A stretch of 64,000 nucleotides of DNA. Source: Melioribacteraceae bacterium (GTDB lineage Bacteria; Bacteroidota; Ignavibacteria; Ignavibacteriales; Melioribacteraceae). The notes under the pieces are model-generated. The model did not search any database and was not told the DNA's origin. It saw only the letters and a list, made by a program, of their open reading frames with translations. The position numbers and the translations under genes were made by a program. Of the stretch, positions 17,461-27,300 are shown in pieces. Numbering within the stretch: the stretch's first letter is position 1; each line of letters opens with the position of its first letter. The stretch spans positions 3,443,511 to 3,507,510 of the forward strand of contig CP129490.1 in the NCBI GenBank assembly GCA_030584085.1, in the 5' to 3' direction.

Positions 17461-17820
17461 ATGGTAAAAACAGAAAGAATAATTGTAGTCGGTGACAGAG
17501 TTTTAATTAAACCGGAAAGTGATCTTGAAAAAACTAGAAGCGGATTATATCTTCCTCCTGGAGTAACGGAAAAAGAAAAAGTACAAGGTGGATATATTAT
17601 TAAAGTTGGTCCTGGTTATCCAATCCCCGCAACGACAGATGAAACAGAAGTTTGGAAAGAAAAAGAGACAAAATATATTCCGCTACAAGCAAAGGAAGGT
17701 GACTTTGCATTATTCTTAAGACGCGATGCAATTGATATTGAACTTGATAAACAAAAAATGGTGATTGTAAGTCAATCGGCAATTTTATTATTGCTTCGTG
17801 ATGAAGAACTATTAATGTAA
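17461..17820 (+). CDS. GroES-like co-chaperonin, stand-alone
   Basis: This 119-residue protein of the chaperonin-10 fold has GDRVLIKPE at the N-terminus, the mobile-loop region LEKTRSGLYLPPGVTEKEKV and EGDFALFLRRDAIDIELD near the C-terminus. It is about 20 residues longer than classic GroES, with an insert around ATTDETEVWKEKETKYIP. No groEL gene follows. Bacteroidota and relatives commonly carry such an extra GroES-family gene in addition to the groESL pair. Whether it caps GroEL is not known. Confidence 0.85.
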   Translation: MVKTERIIVVGDRVLIKPESDLEKTRSGLYLPPGVTEKEKVQGGYIIKVGPGYPIPATTDETEVWKEKETKYIPLQAKEGDFALFLRRDAIDIELDKQKMVIVSQSAILLLLRDEELLM

Positions 17821-17872
17821 CCGTCGGCTTTATGCCGACATGAAAAACGGCAGACATAAAGTCTACGGTTAC
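17817..17872. repeat. Compound palindrome between convergent genes (possible bidirectional terminator/REP-like element)
   Basis: The outer arms GTAACCGT (17817-17824) and ACGGTTAC (17865-17872) pair perfectly. Inside are two smaller hairpins: GTCGGC/GCCGAC (17823-17839) and AGAC/GTCT (17852-17864). Both inner hairpins carry a TTTATG or CATAAA loop. The element fills the whole gap between the GroES-like gene (+) and the DUF5916 gene (-). A terminator role for both strands is likely. Its modular structure resembles dispersed REP-type palindromes. Confidence 0.7.
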
Positions 17873-17875
17873 AAT

Positions 17876-20527
17876 TTACATATCAAACCAATAAGAAAAC
17901 TTTACTAAGAAAATATCATTCCCTTCGGCAGCCCATAAATTTTTGAAATCATTACCCAAATTAAATTTGCCCGGATCATCAAAATTTGTTTGATCATGCG
18001 CCCACACGAAGTAAAATATTGAACCGGGAAGAACTTCCCAACGTAATACAATATTTCCTCTTAATGATTTGAAATTAAAATCCGGATTACCAAAAGTAAA
18101 CGAACTATTAGGTCCATCACCATCAGGATCAACTGTATATTCAGAGTTTTCGGAATCATAACTGACTGTCGATCCGTTTTTACCGTAATCATTATAATCG
18201 AGCGAACTCGGTCTCGCAGCTTCTTTGAAATTGGAATAGGCCCCGACAGCAAATAATGGTTGTAAATACAATTGTAAACTCAACGTCGGTGTGAAAGTCC
18301 AATTTAATCTAATATTTGCGGCTAAAAGATCCTGGTCGATGTTTGCAAAAATATATCTGTTACCGTAAGTGTTAACCGCAGATGCGTCTTCAATTCGAGT
18401 TACCCATTGTGTTTTTTCATGCATGAATTGGTATTCTGGACCAAATGTAAATGAAATTTGAGAATTTGGTTTCCAAACCATTTCTAACCATGCGTTGTAA
18501 GCATTTGAACCAAGTGCATCAGAATTAAAATATCCACCTGCATAAAACATCACATCTTTTCTGCTATCGGTATTTCCCCAAAATTCAATTCCGTAATATG
18601 AAGGATTTTTCATCATCGGACCACCGCGTGTAAGAGTTTTAACCATAGTTTCTGTCTGGCTAAATAGAACTAATCCGAATTCCCAATAATTATGAAATTG
18701 TCCGCCGATTCTTCCCCATAATAAGTTTTGATAATTGTTTCCTTCAAAATCGTATGTTCGTGCGTGAGAAACATAAAACCATTTTTGTCTGAACAAACTA
18801 TCGGGATCGTACCAACGATAACCGAGAACAGTATGTCCGTTAATTCTATCAGCCATCCACTGGAAACCGAGATCGTTGTTTTCAAATCCCGGTGAAACTA
18901 AACCGAGAGCCGAGTTTATATAAAAATTCCCTTTCTGTTTATTCAATGCAATGCGTGAGTAAACACCCGAAAGTGAAGTTCTATTTGTATCGAGAGTCAT
19001 ATACGTTGCGTCGGGTCTTTGCATATATCTATAAGGTTGCTTTTGTAGTCTGGTTAAATAGTCTTTTGATCCGGTAGTATATGAACCGATTACATAACCT
19101 GTAAGTGCGTAAGTTTCATCATCATCCAAGTATGTCCAACCATCAAGACCGAATACATATGCTTGATCACTCATTCTTGCTTCAAGTTCCGGAGTTCTTA
19201 AGTCACGATTAACGGCTGTAGCAATAAAACCCAAACCCTGCTTTCCGCCGTTTATTTCTTTTTGCGCTCTAATTGCACCATAATGAGTAAGAGGTTCAAC
19301 TTCAACTTGATGTTCATTTCCTTCTAATCGATAATTCGCATATGTTCTTTCGGTTAAGGCACTTACTGCACCGAGAGACCATGTATCGTTTAGTTTACCT
19401 GTCAGTTTTGCAGCACCTAATATTCTTGTCTCGGTTGGATAATTTACATACTCATTGTCCGGAACCGGACCTTGCGGCGATCTTCCGATTCTTCTCGAAT
19501 AAATCAAATCGGGATTTCCGAAATTAAATCCCCAATTACTGTTTGATCCATTAGAACCAAAGCTGAATATATTTCCGCCTTCAATAAAAAATGGTCTTTT
19601 TTCAGGATAGTAAGTTTCGAATGCCGACAAGTTTAATACAGCGGGATCAACTTCTACTTGACCGAAATCAGGATTAACTGTTAAATCCAAATTCAAGTTA
19701 GTTCCTATTCCAACTTTTATATCTGCACCAAATGTTGTTTTGTATTGATTGCCCTTATAGAAAGGATCATTTTCATCATGTACAAGATATTGCGCTTTTT
19801 GAACAATGTAAGGAAGAATTTCTAATCTTTGTTTTGGTTCAACCCCTTGAATTCCTTCAAGAGTTGCAAAGTGAGAAACAAACCCGCTTTCAGTTTTAGG
19901 AATCATTACAAAGTAGGTAACTTCTTTTTTTCTTTTTAATTCTCTTTTAAAATTTATTCCCCAGTTCATTACATCGGCTTGATTAAAACGTAATTGTGAA
20001 AACGGGATTTTCATTTCAATAGTCCAATCATCACCGTTGACAGAAGTTTTGGCTTCCCAAATTCCATCCCAAGAATCGGTGTTCCAGCTATCATTATAGA
20101 AGACACCGTCTCTGATTGAACCGCCGGCATTGACTGCAAAATAATAACCGGTTTTTCTATCAAGATATGGATCAACATAAAAAGTGAACCAATCCGAATC
20201 ATGCCAGGAATCTCTTCTGGCCAGACTGGCATCAAGTTCGTCTAGTTTGGAATCGTAAAGACGAGCACCTACATATAGATATGAATCATCATAAGCGACC
20301 CAAACATGTGTTGGTTCTGTTGCCGGGTTTCCTTCTTCCGGATCGCGCTGGGTAAATTCTTTAACAGGAGGTTTGCTCCAAATTTCTTCCTCCAGAATTC
20401 CATCAAGGTTTATTGATTGTTCCAATTTGAAAGCATTGACTCGCTTGGAATTACCGGCTTTTTCCTTTGCGGATACAAATGAAAAGCTAATTAGAAATGA
20501 AAATAAAATTAGAATTACTAATTTCAT
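17876..20527 (-). CDS. DUF5916 outer-membrane protein with CBM9-like domain
   Basis: This 883-residue exported protein has a signal peptide (LVILILFSFLISFSFVSA). Residues 35-230 form a CBM9-like/DOMON beta sandwich (EEIWSKPPVKEFTQRDP, THVWVAYDDSYLYVGARLYD, DWFTFYVDPYLDRKTGYYFA, EMKIPFSQLRF). Residues 240-883 form the DUF5916 barrel, starting with VEPKQRLEILPYIV and including the conserved EKRPFFIEGGNIF; it ends with aromatic Phe-x-Met. Six G precede the ATG at 20527. The family is common in Bacteroidota and its substrate is unknown. A carbohydrate- or peptide-related outer-membrane role is inferred from the domain. Confidence 0.9.
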   Translation of the reverse strand: MKLVILILFSFLISFSFVSAKEKAGNSKRVNAFKLEQSINLDGILEEEIWSKPPVKEFTQRDPEEGNPATEPTHVWVAYDDSYLYVGARLYDSKLDELDASLARRDSWHDSDWFTFYVDPYLDRKTGYYFAVNAGGSIRDGVFYNDSWNTDSWDGIWEAKTSVNGDDWTIEMKIPFSQLRFNQADVMNWGINFKRELKRKKEVTYFVMIPKTESGFVSHFATLEGIQGVEPKQRLEILPYIVQKAQYLVHDENDPFYKGNQYKTTFGADIKVGIGTNLNLDLTVNPDFGQVEVDPAVLNLSAFETYYPEKRPFFIEGGNIFSFGSNGSNSNWGFNFGNPDLIYSRRIGRSPQGPVPDNEYVNYPTETRILGAAKLTGKLNDTWSLGAVSALTERTYANYRLEGNEHQVEVEPLTHYGAIRAQKEINGGKQGLGFIATAVNRDLRTPELEARMSDQAYVFGLDGWTYLDDDETYALTGYVIGSYTTGSKDYLTRLQKQPYRYMQRPDATYMTLDTNRTSLSGVYSRIALNKQKGNFYINSALGLVSPGFENNDLGFQWMADRINGHTVLGYRWYDPDSLFRQKWFYVSHARTYDFEGNNYQNLLWGRIGGQFHNYWEFGLVLFSQTETMVKTLTRGGPMMKNPSYYGIEFWGNTDSRKDVMFYAGGYFNSDALGSNAYNAWLEMVWKPNSQISFTFGPEYQFMHEKTQWVTRIEDASAVNTYGNRYIFANIDQDLLAANIRLNWTFTPTLSLQLYLQPLFAVGAYSNFKEAARPSSLDYNDYGKNGSTVSYDSENSEYTVDPDGDGPNSSFTFGNPDFNFKSLRGNIVLRWEVLPGSIFYFVWAHDQTNFDDPGKFNLGNDFKNLWAAEGNDIFLVKFSYWFDM

Positions 20528-20623
20528 AAAAAAAATCCCCCCAACTGTTCTCTAATAAACGAATAATTGTCCCATTTATTGTATTTAGACTCATCTAAGC
20601 GAAGAAAGTTGTAAGGAGGCGAG

Positions 20624-20661
20624 AAAAAAAAGGCCGACTAAAAATTATTTCTCAGTCAGCC
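20624..20661 (-). terminator. Rho-independent terminator of the ECF sigma/DUF4252 operon
   Basis: On the minus strand GGCTGACT pairs with AGTCGGCC (8 pairs, one G-T) and is followed by eight T. It lies 11 bases after the stop of the last DUF4252 gene. Confidence 0.88.
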
Positions 20662-20672
20662 CAAATAAAAAT

Positions 20673-21212
20673 TTAGTTTTTTGCAAAATTTACGTTCATG
20701 CCTTGAGATCGGATTGCAATTTCTAGAAGTTCATCAAGATCACCGAAAATTTGAGTCATAACCATCTCTTCATCATTTACGGCAATAACAAACATTTCCT
20801 TTATTCTATCTGTGTTTGTTTTAACCATCACCGCAAACATGTCAGTATTATCAACCGATCTTATAATACAATCATAGCCATCGTCTTTTAATTCTGCGGT
20901 TATTTCTCTAAGTGAATTGAAGCTGGGTTTATAGTTTTTCCAATCATAATTTTTATAAACACCAAGCTGAATTCTATCGACTTTCCGTAACATATCGTCG
21001 GTAAATTCAGGTGCATCCGAAAAACTTACAACCGCACTTGAAAGTGTTATGGCTGCCGGTCCTATCGAAAATTCAACTTCTTTTTTAAAATCACCTTCAA
21101 CACTGCTGAATACTTTATTCCTTACACCTTTGAAATAACCATCAACTGCGATACATCCGGATAACAAAAATGCTATCGCCAAAGTTATTGTTATCAATTT
21201 AGTTGCTTTCAT
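20673..21212 (-). CDS. DUF4252 lipoprotein
   Basis: This 179-residue protein has a lipobox, LLSGC (Cys19 would be lipidated). The mature part resembles DUF4252: an LRKVDRIQLGVYKNYDW-type strand, a long helix, and the closing segment MVMTQIFGDLDELLEIA. It is the last gene of the sigma factor operon, 61 bases after a second DUF4252 gene, and is followed by a terminator. DUF4252 proteins recur in such sigma/anti-sigma operons of Bacteroidota. Their role is unknown, presumably in the envelope. Confidence 0.85.
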   Translation of the reverse strand: MKATKLITITLAIAFLLSGCIAVDGYFKGVRNKVFSSVEGDFKKEVEFSIGPAAITLSSAVVSFSDAPEFTDDMLRKVDRIQLGVYKNYDWKNYKPSFNSLREITAELKDDGYDCIIRSVDNTDMFAVMVKTNTDRIKEMFVIAVNDEEMVMTQIFGDLDELLEIAIRSQGMNVNFAKN

Positions 21213-21273
21213 AATCGTTTCCCCATTTTCAAAAATTTAGACGTTCCGCTTTCGAGTTTGTGTCATAAACATA

Positions 21274-21849
21274 TTATTTCTTGTCGGTTTTAGTTTCATC
21301 TGTTTCATTAACTTTGCCGAGAGCCGGAATATCAAAACGATTAGTCAGTTTGCCAATTGTCTCTAAATTGATATCGCCGACAATATTTACGAAGGCGGCT
21401 TCGCCTGGTTTATCGAATGCAAGTACTACGAGACCGGTAAATTTATCGGAATTACCTGTTCGCACATAAACGTAAGCAGTTTCATCTTTTGCTTTTCTTT
21501 TAACAATTCTTTGCCAGCTTTTTCCGTTAAGTTTTTTGTCGATATCTTCCATGCGCTTTAATAAAGCAGATTCGTTATTATCCGAAACTTCGAAAGAGTT
21601 AACTTTGATGAGTTTTAATCCTTTCAGTAATTCAGTAACATCGGGTTCACTTTCATTTGTGATTTTGGAAACCATCTTAAGTAAGTTTTCTTCCAGATAA
21701 ACTTCAGTTACTCCCTCACCGGTTTCAAATTGTGCTAAATCACCAAAATCAACATAACCGGGTTCGTTGGTAAAGTCCTTGCTTTGTGCGAAAATCATGC
21801 TGAATGCGGTAAAGAAAACTATTGCAAAATATTTTGTTAAGTTTTTCAT
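21274..21849 (-). CDS. DUF4252 exported protein
   Basis: This 191-residue protein has a signal peptide (FAIVFFTAFSMIFAQ) and a DUF4252 core: YVDFGDLAQFETGEGVTEVY, a LLKMVSKITNESEP helix, GLKLIKVNSFE and FVNIVGDINLETIGKL. It starts 1 base after the anti-sigma stop, so it is coupled with it. It is a paralogue of the next gene, but lacks a lipobox Cys, so one copy is soluble or periplasmic and the other membrane anchored. Function unknown. Confidence 0.88.
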   Translation of the reverse strand: MKNLTKYFAIVFFTAFSMIFAQSKDFTNEPGYVDFGDLAQFETGEGVTEVYLEENLLKMVSKITNESEPDVTELLKGLKLIKVNSFEVSDNNESALLKRMEDIDKKLNGKSWQRIVKRKAKDETAYVYVRTGNSDKFTGLVVLAFDKPGEAAFVNIVGDINLETIGKLTNRFDIPALGKVNETDETKTDKK

Positions 21850-21850
21850 T

Positions 21851-22417
21851 TTATATATCTCCTTTTTTGAATAAATCGTTTACATATCCAAAACCTTCAT
21901 TTAATGGTTTTACAACTCTATTTGGAAGAATTTCTTCCGTAAGTGTTGTATGTGTCGAATTAAAAATTTTACTAACAAGCAATAATGCTTCGTGTGCTTG
22001 TTTGTTTGCTAATTCAATTTCGGCTTGTGAATATTGATTGTTGAACTGTTGTTCTTTTACAAAAAGTGATGAGATCATTAATCCAATTACAATGGCGGTC
22101 GCAACAAAAACTATCTGCGGTCTTGTTAAGAATATGTTCAACAAATCCGAGATGAAACTGTTTTCATTAACTTGTATCGAATTATTAATTGAATGTTCTA
22201 CTCTTTCAAGAATATAATCCGGCATTACTTCTCTTGGTAAAGAATGAATTGAATCTGCTGTTGCTTTATATTCTTTGTAGAACAAATTCAATTCTTCATT
22301 TTTTCTTATAAGAAACCAGACTTTAATTTTTTCAAACATGTTTGCACTACCATAAGCGGCATTGATTATTAAGTCGATAGTTTTTTGTTCGTTTTTATTT
22401 TCTAATATATTATTCAT
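21851..22417 (-). CDS. Membrane anti-sigma factor-like protein
   Basis: This 188-residue protein has a cytoplasmic N-terminal helical region (about 1-100), one transmembrane helix (PQIVFVATAIVIGLMISSLFV, about residues 105-125) and a short extracytoplasmic tail ending DLFKKGDI. There is no zinc-finger HxxxCxxC motif. The role as an anti-sigma factor is inferred from position: its start overlaps the sigma factor gene by 8 bases. It would hold the sigma factor at the membrane until an envelope signal arrives. Confidence 0.75.
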   Translation of the reverse strand: MNNILENKNEQKTIDLIINAAYGSANMFEKIKVWFLIRKNEELNLFYKEYKATADSIHSLPREVMPDYILERVEHSINNSIQVNENSFISDLLNIFLTRPQIVFVATAIVIGLMISSLFVKEQQFNNQYSQAEIELANKQAHEALLLVSKIFNSTHTTLTEEILPNRVVKPLNEGFGYVNDLFKKGDI

Positions 22418-22919
22418 AATTTTTCATCTTTTCTTGTAATTGTTTTCTTGCTCTTAATAGTTGCACTTTTACTGTATTTATCGGGAGATCTAATGTTTTA
22501 CTGATCTCCTTATATTTAAGTCCTTCAATTTCGTATAGGACAAAAACACTTCTTAGATGATCAGGCAATTCTTTTATTAATTCTTTTACTTTTGATACTG
22601 CCATTTTTATCTGTGTCATTATTAATGGATTACTTTCATTTTCCTGCGCACTGATTGATTCCGAAAACTCTTCGTCAATTTCATGTAATGGTTTTCGTTT
22701 TCTTATATAATCAATACACAAATTGTGAGTTGTTCTCATCAGCCAGGATTTTGCCGCAAGTAGATTTATCTTATCTAAATTTTCCCAAAACCGGATTAAA
22801 ACTTCTTGAGCCGCGTCGTCTGCTTCCATTCTGTCTTTCAACATGCAAAGAGCATAGCCGTAAATCATATTTTTATGCTGTTTTACCAGCAAACTGTATT
22901 TCTTTTCCCTAGAGATCAT
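22410..22919 (-). CDS. ECF-family RNA polymerase sigma factor
   Basis: This 169-residue sigma-70 family factor has only region 2 (GYALCMLKDRMEADDAAQEVLIRFW, WLMRTTHNLCIDYIRKRK) and region 4 (LPDHLRSVFVLYEIEGLKY, then KTLDLPINTVKVQLLRAR). It leads a four-gene operon with a membrane anti-sigma-like protein and two DUF4252 proteins. ECF factors usually activate their own operon in response to envelope stress. The promoter should lie between 22919 and the divergent terC start at 23015. Confidence 0.95.
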   Translation of the reverse strand: MISREKKYSLLVKQHKNMIYGYALCMLKDRMEADDAAQEVLIRFWENLDKINLLAAKSWLMRTTHNLCIDYIRKRKPLHEIDEEFSESISAQENESNPLIMTQIKMAVSKVKELIKELPDHLRSVFVLYEIEGLKYKEISKTLDLPINTVKVQLLRARKQLQEKMKNYE

Positions 22920-23014
22920 GATTTCTACATATAAAGACGGAATGAGACCTAAAAATGTTACAAAGAAGTTGATAAATAATTTATTAGTTTAGCTGATTCG
23001 TTTTAGGAAAAATT

Positions 23015-23971
23015 ATGACATTCTATTTTTGGCTCGGTTTTCTGCTTTTGGTTTTTATACTTCTCGCACTCGATCTCGGTGTATTTCATAAAAAAGACAA
23101 GGCAATTTCTACAAAAGAAGCTTTGTTATGGACCGGGTTTTGGATTTTCCTCGCATTGCTTTTTAATGTATTCATTTATTTTGCTTATGAATATCATTGG
23201 CTTGGCATAGGTCTTCATGTTGGTCATGATATGGGTGGTAAGGAAGCGGCGATAAAATATTTCACAGGTTATGTGATTGAAAAATCACTTAGTCTGGATA
23301 ACATATTTGTCATCGCAATGATTTTTGCGTACTTCCGAGTTCCGGATATTTATCAACATAGAGTTTTATTTTGGGGAATTCTTGGTGCACTTATAATGCG
23401 CGGAATTATGATTTATGCAGGTGCAGCTCTAATTGATCGTTTTGATTGGATGATTTATGTATTCGGTGGATTATTAATTCTTACCGCAATTAAAATGCTG
23501 ATTTCAAAAGATGAAGAAATTCATCCGGATGAAAATCCACTTGTAAAATTAGCAAGGAGGCTTTATCCCGTAACCGGGACATATGAAGGGCATCACTTTT
23601 TTACACATCTGAATGGAAAAAGAGCCATTACCCCTTTGTTTTTAGTATTGCTTGTAATTGAAAGCACCGATGTAATTTTTGCCGTCGATTCAATTCCCGC
23701 AATTTTTGCGATTACAACCGATCCTTATATTGTGTTTACTTCAAATGTATTTGCAATCCTTGGATTAAGATCACTCTATTTTGCTCTAGCCGCAATGATG
23801 AATAAATTCCGTTATCTAAAAATTAGTATTGTGGTTGTGCTGATTTTCGTTGGTGTAAAAATGTTAATTTCGGAACTATATCATATTCCGACACTCTTTT
23901 CTCTCGGAGTAATAATATTGATTTTAGGTTTTGGAGTTGCAGTGTCTCTTCTGCAAAAAGATAAAAACTAA
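23015..23971 (+). CDS. TerC/Alx family integral membrane protein
   Basis: This 318-residue protein has seven to nine membrane helices and the TerC signatures LDLGVFHKK, KYFTGYVIEKSLSLDNIFV and LLVIESTDVIFAVDSIPAIFA with buried acidic residues. Members are linked to tellurite resistance and metal (manganese) export. I see no yybP-ykoY-type riboswitch in the 95-base leader. It is a single gene, divergent from the ECF operon. Confidence 0.93.
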   Translation: MTFYFWLGFLLLVFILLALDLGVFHKKDKAISTKEALLWTGFWIFLALLFNVFIYFAYEYHWLGIGLHVGHDMGGKEAAIKYFTGYVIEKSLSLDNIFVIAMIFAYFRVPDIYQHRVLFWGILGALIMRGIMIYAGAALIDRFDWMIYVFGGLLILTAIKMLISKDEEIHPDENPLVKLARRLYPVTGTYEGHHFFTHLNGKRAITPLFLVLLVIESTDVIFAVDSIPAIFAITTDPYIVFTSNVFAILGLRSLYFALAAMMNKFRYLKISIVVVLIFVGVKMLISELYHIPTLFSLGVIILILGFGVAVSLLQKDKN

Positions 23972-24313
23972 TCTTGCCCTATCAACAAAAGGTATTTAAA
24001 ATCATTGTTTTCAGGCACATTTCATATTTTAGTGCAAAATTCTAGTATCATTTTGAGATATGTCACCTGGTAAATTAATAATTTGATTGTTTTTCACGAT
24101 TAAACTACACTTATCAGTTTATTAAATAAGGACCTTATCTCTCAGAAGTATATTAATTTGTAAGAACTCCACCTAATTGAAACTTCAATTTAATACAATC
24201 AGCTATTCTCAAATGTATCGCAATATCAAATTGAGACACATTCACTTCACATAATCTTCGTTTTTGTAGCAAAAACGTAATATTTTCTTGGCACCTCCTT
24301 TGGATAAGTAGTT
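23972..24313. other. 342-base leader/promoter region of the large surface protein
   Basis: No gene is seen. The stretch contains two similar words, TTTTGAGATATGTCACCT near 24053 and AATTGAGACACATTCACT near 24231, which could be regulator sites but are too loose to claim. Its 3' end forms one arm of the hairpin described at 24294-24353. Only weak promoter-like sequences are visible. Confidence 0.4.
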
Positions 24314-24353
24314 ATGATGAAATCAGAAACGAACATAAAAAACCAAATGGAGG
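24294..24353 (+). promoter_or_regulatory. Hairpin that can hide the ribosome site of the alternative TTG start
   Basis: CCTCCTTTGG (24294-24303) pairs with CCAAATGGAGG (24343-24353) in ten pairs with one bulged T. The 3' arm contains GGAGG (24349-24353), the best ribosome binding site in the region, 5 bases before TTG 24359, which is in frame with the surface protein. The loop holds ATGATG at 24314. Pairing is seen directly; regulation is inference. Confidence 0.5.
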
Positions 24354-27300
24354 CTACATTGAATAAGAGAAATTTACTCTCTTCTATTCTAACAGTTGTT
24401 TTCTTAGTAACAGGGTTAACAACACAACTATTCGCGTCGGTTAATCCGAACGCAGATCAAAAACAAACTCCTTATAATCCGGGTAATGTTATTATGACCG
24501 GTGCTAGTACTGCAAAAGTATTTGGTATCGACAAAGGTACAGGCGATATTGATATAACAAACCCTTATTCAAATAATACACAAGAAGTTTGGGCAGGTAC
24601 ATTTAAAGGTGATTTAGACGGACAGAATGCTAAATTTTACTGTATCGATCTACAACATCCTTTAGCAACATGGACCTCAGAACATCAACATGAATATACA
24701 GACGATGGAAATACTCCGGCGGAAATAACTTATATACTATATAATTATTATCCATTTAAATCACTTCCATATTCCGGTTCGTTAACCGAGTCGAAAGAAG
24801 CCGCTGCAGTACAGTTGGCAATTTGGCATTTTGCAGATGGTGTTAATGCAAATACAATTAGTAAATCAGATATTAAAAGCAGAACTTTAGCAATTATAGC
24901 TGATGCAAATGCCAATGCAGCTTCAATTACTTACGCTAACACATTAACAATTGTTCCTTCAACACAAACAATTCCTAGTGGTCAAGCAGCTCTTTTTGAT
25001 ATTTACACAACAGATAATTTTGACAATGCTGCACCAAATATTTTAGTAAATCTTTCAAGTACTTCCGGTACTTTAAGTGACGTTTCAGTTACTACGGATG
25101 CAACAGGTCATGCTGGTCCGGTTAGCTTAACTCAAGGTGCTGTAGATTTTGCCAATGTAACTGCAACGGCAGAAGTAACAATACCTTTGGGAACAAGATA
25201 TGTACATAAAACAAATCCGGACGATAAACAAAAATTAGTACTTGCAACACCTACGACCGGAACCCTTAACAGAACAGCCGAAGTTAATTGGGAATTTGCC
25301 GAAGATGATTGTGACGGTGACGGCGATAATTCTGTTTCAATATTTGACGGATTTAAATTTGAATTTGACGGTATGATTAATAATGGAGACGGAACTTCTA
25401 CTTGGACTTATACAGTAACCGGTATGGGTGCTTCGAAAGATCTTTCTCATTGGGTACTTGCTCTTTGTGAAGAACACGAAGTACTTAGTGCATCATTCAG
25501 CGGGAAATGGGAAGTTGTAGTTGATCCTACCACAAGTGTTTATGGTATTAAGTGGGATAAAGAAATTGATAAAAACGGTGGTACACTTACTTTCTCATTT
25601 ACACTCAACGGTATTTATGATATAGATATAGTTGATATAGCTTTTAAAGCAGGTACCTCGAGTTATTATTGTACAATTCTTGGTCCTTCTTGTGAAGAAA
25701 TTGAAGATTGTGAAAACAAAATCGGTGATTTCATTTGGCATGATAAAAACGTGAACGGAATTCAAGACAACAATGAACCTGGTATTGAAGGTGTTGTTGT
25801 TGAGTTGACTTATGGCAGTACTACTCTAACCACTACAACTGATGAAAACGGTTATTATGAATTTGCCGGTTTAGAAAATGGCACTTATTCAGTTAAAGTT
25901 GCTTCTTCAAATTATGCTGCGGGTGGTGTTTTGGAAAGTACTGACCAAACTAAATGGTACTCGACAAAGAAAAATGAAGGTAGCGACGATTCAAAAGATA
26001 GCGATGCAAACAAAAATGAATCTGTTACAGTAACATTAGATTGTGCAGATAACACAACAATAGATTTTGGTTTCTATAAAACATGTGTTTCAATAATTAA
26101 AGAAGGTCCTGCTACGGCTAAACCTGGTGATGTAATCACATATACTTTCCGAATTGAAAACTGCGGCGATGTTACTCTTAGCGGTGGTGTGGATATATAT
26201 GATGATTTAATAAATCCATCCGGTGATCATAAAATCAAAAACATTACACCGGTTCATCCTGGTGACGTGAAATTCTTCGAAAAAGAATACACAGTTAAAT
26301 CGACAGATTGCGGCGAGTTAGTTAACCATGCATGGGCTATCGGGCATCCAATTGACGGATCCGCAAATGTACGCGATGACTCTGAATGGACAACCATGAT
26401 TGAATGTGCACCGGATTGTTCAGGTGAAATCGGTGATAGAATTTGGTTAGATTACAGAGAAGACGGTGGTGATAAAAACTGTAACGGTATTCAAGACGGA
26501 TCAGGTGCAACTTCAGAGCCCGGTATTTCTAATGTTAGAGTTATATTAAAAGATGCGGCAAATACTCCAATAGATACAGTTTATACAAATTCAAACGGTA
26601 ACTATCTATTTACAGGACTTTGTGCCGGAACTTACTTTGTATTTGTTGATGAATCAACTTTACCGGAAGGTTACACACCTGCACCAACAGATCAAGGTAG
26701 TAACGACGCAAAAGATAGCGATGTAAATGGAGTCGAAGTTGTCTTACCACACGATGATTCAAAAGATTATACAATTGATTTCGGTTATTGTGCTCCTGCT
26801 GAAGAACCTGAAGTTGATATAGAAGTTATTAAATCAGCATCTACTTATAATGCAGAAGACGGAACTCAGTTTAATTACATTATAACAGTTACTAATAATG
26901 GTCCTGACGATGCTCACGGAGTAGAAGTGTCTGATCTTCTTCCTGACGGTGTTGTATTTATAGCAAGTTCAGCTTCTGTAGGATCATATGATCAAAACAC
27001 AGGCGTATGGAATGTTGGAAACTTAGCAAACGGAGCTTCTGAAACATTACAAATTACAGTTCAAGTTGATGTTGAAGATGTAAACAATGCTAGTTTCAAT
27101 TTAGGAATCGCTTCTGATTACAACTTGTTTGTTCTTTATGATGCAACACAACCTTCATCCGATACAGAAGGAAGAGTTGCTGTTGGTAGAAATGCAAGTT
27201 TTGCAAATTACAGTGTTGGGGATAAACTTCCCGCTAATAGCGGTGATGTGCTGATTGTCGGAAACGATCTTCAATACACTTCCGGTGCGGTTTATAACGG

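Noticed and set aside
22920-23014. yybP-ykoY manganese riboswitch ahead of the TerC gene
   Set aside because: The gap is only 95 bases and lacks the paired GC-rich helices and loop consensus of that riboswitch.
23972-24293. A riboswitch (for example c-di-GMP type) in the leader of the surface protein
   Set aside because: No conserved riboswitch core can be seen; only the terminal hairpin over the ribosome site is supportable.
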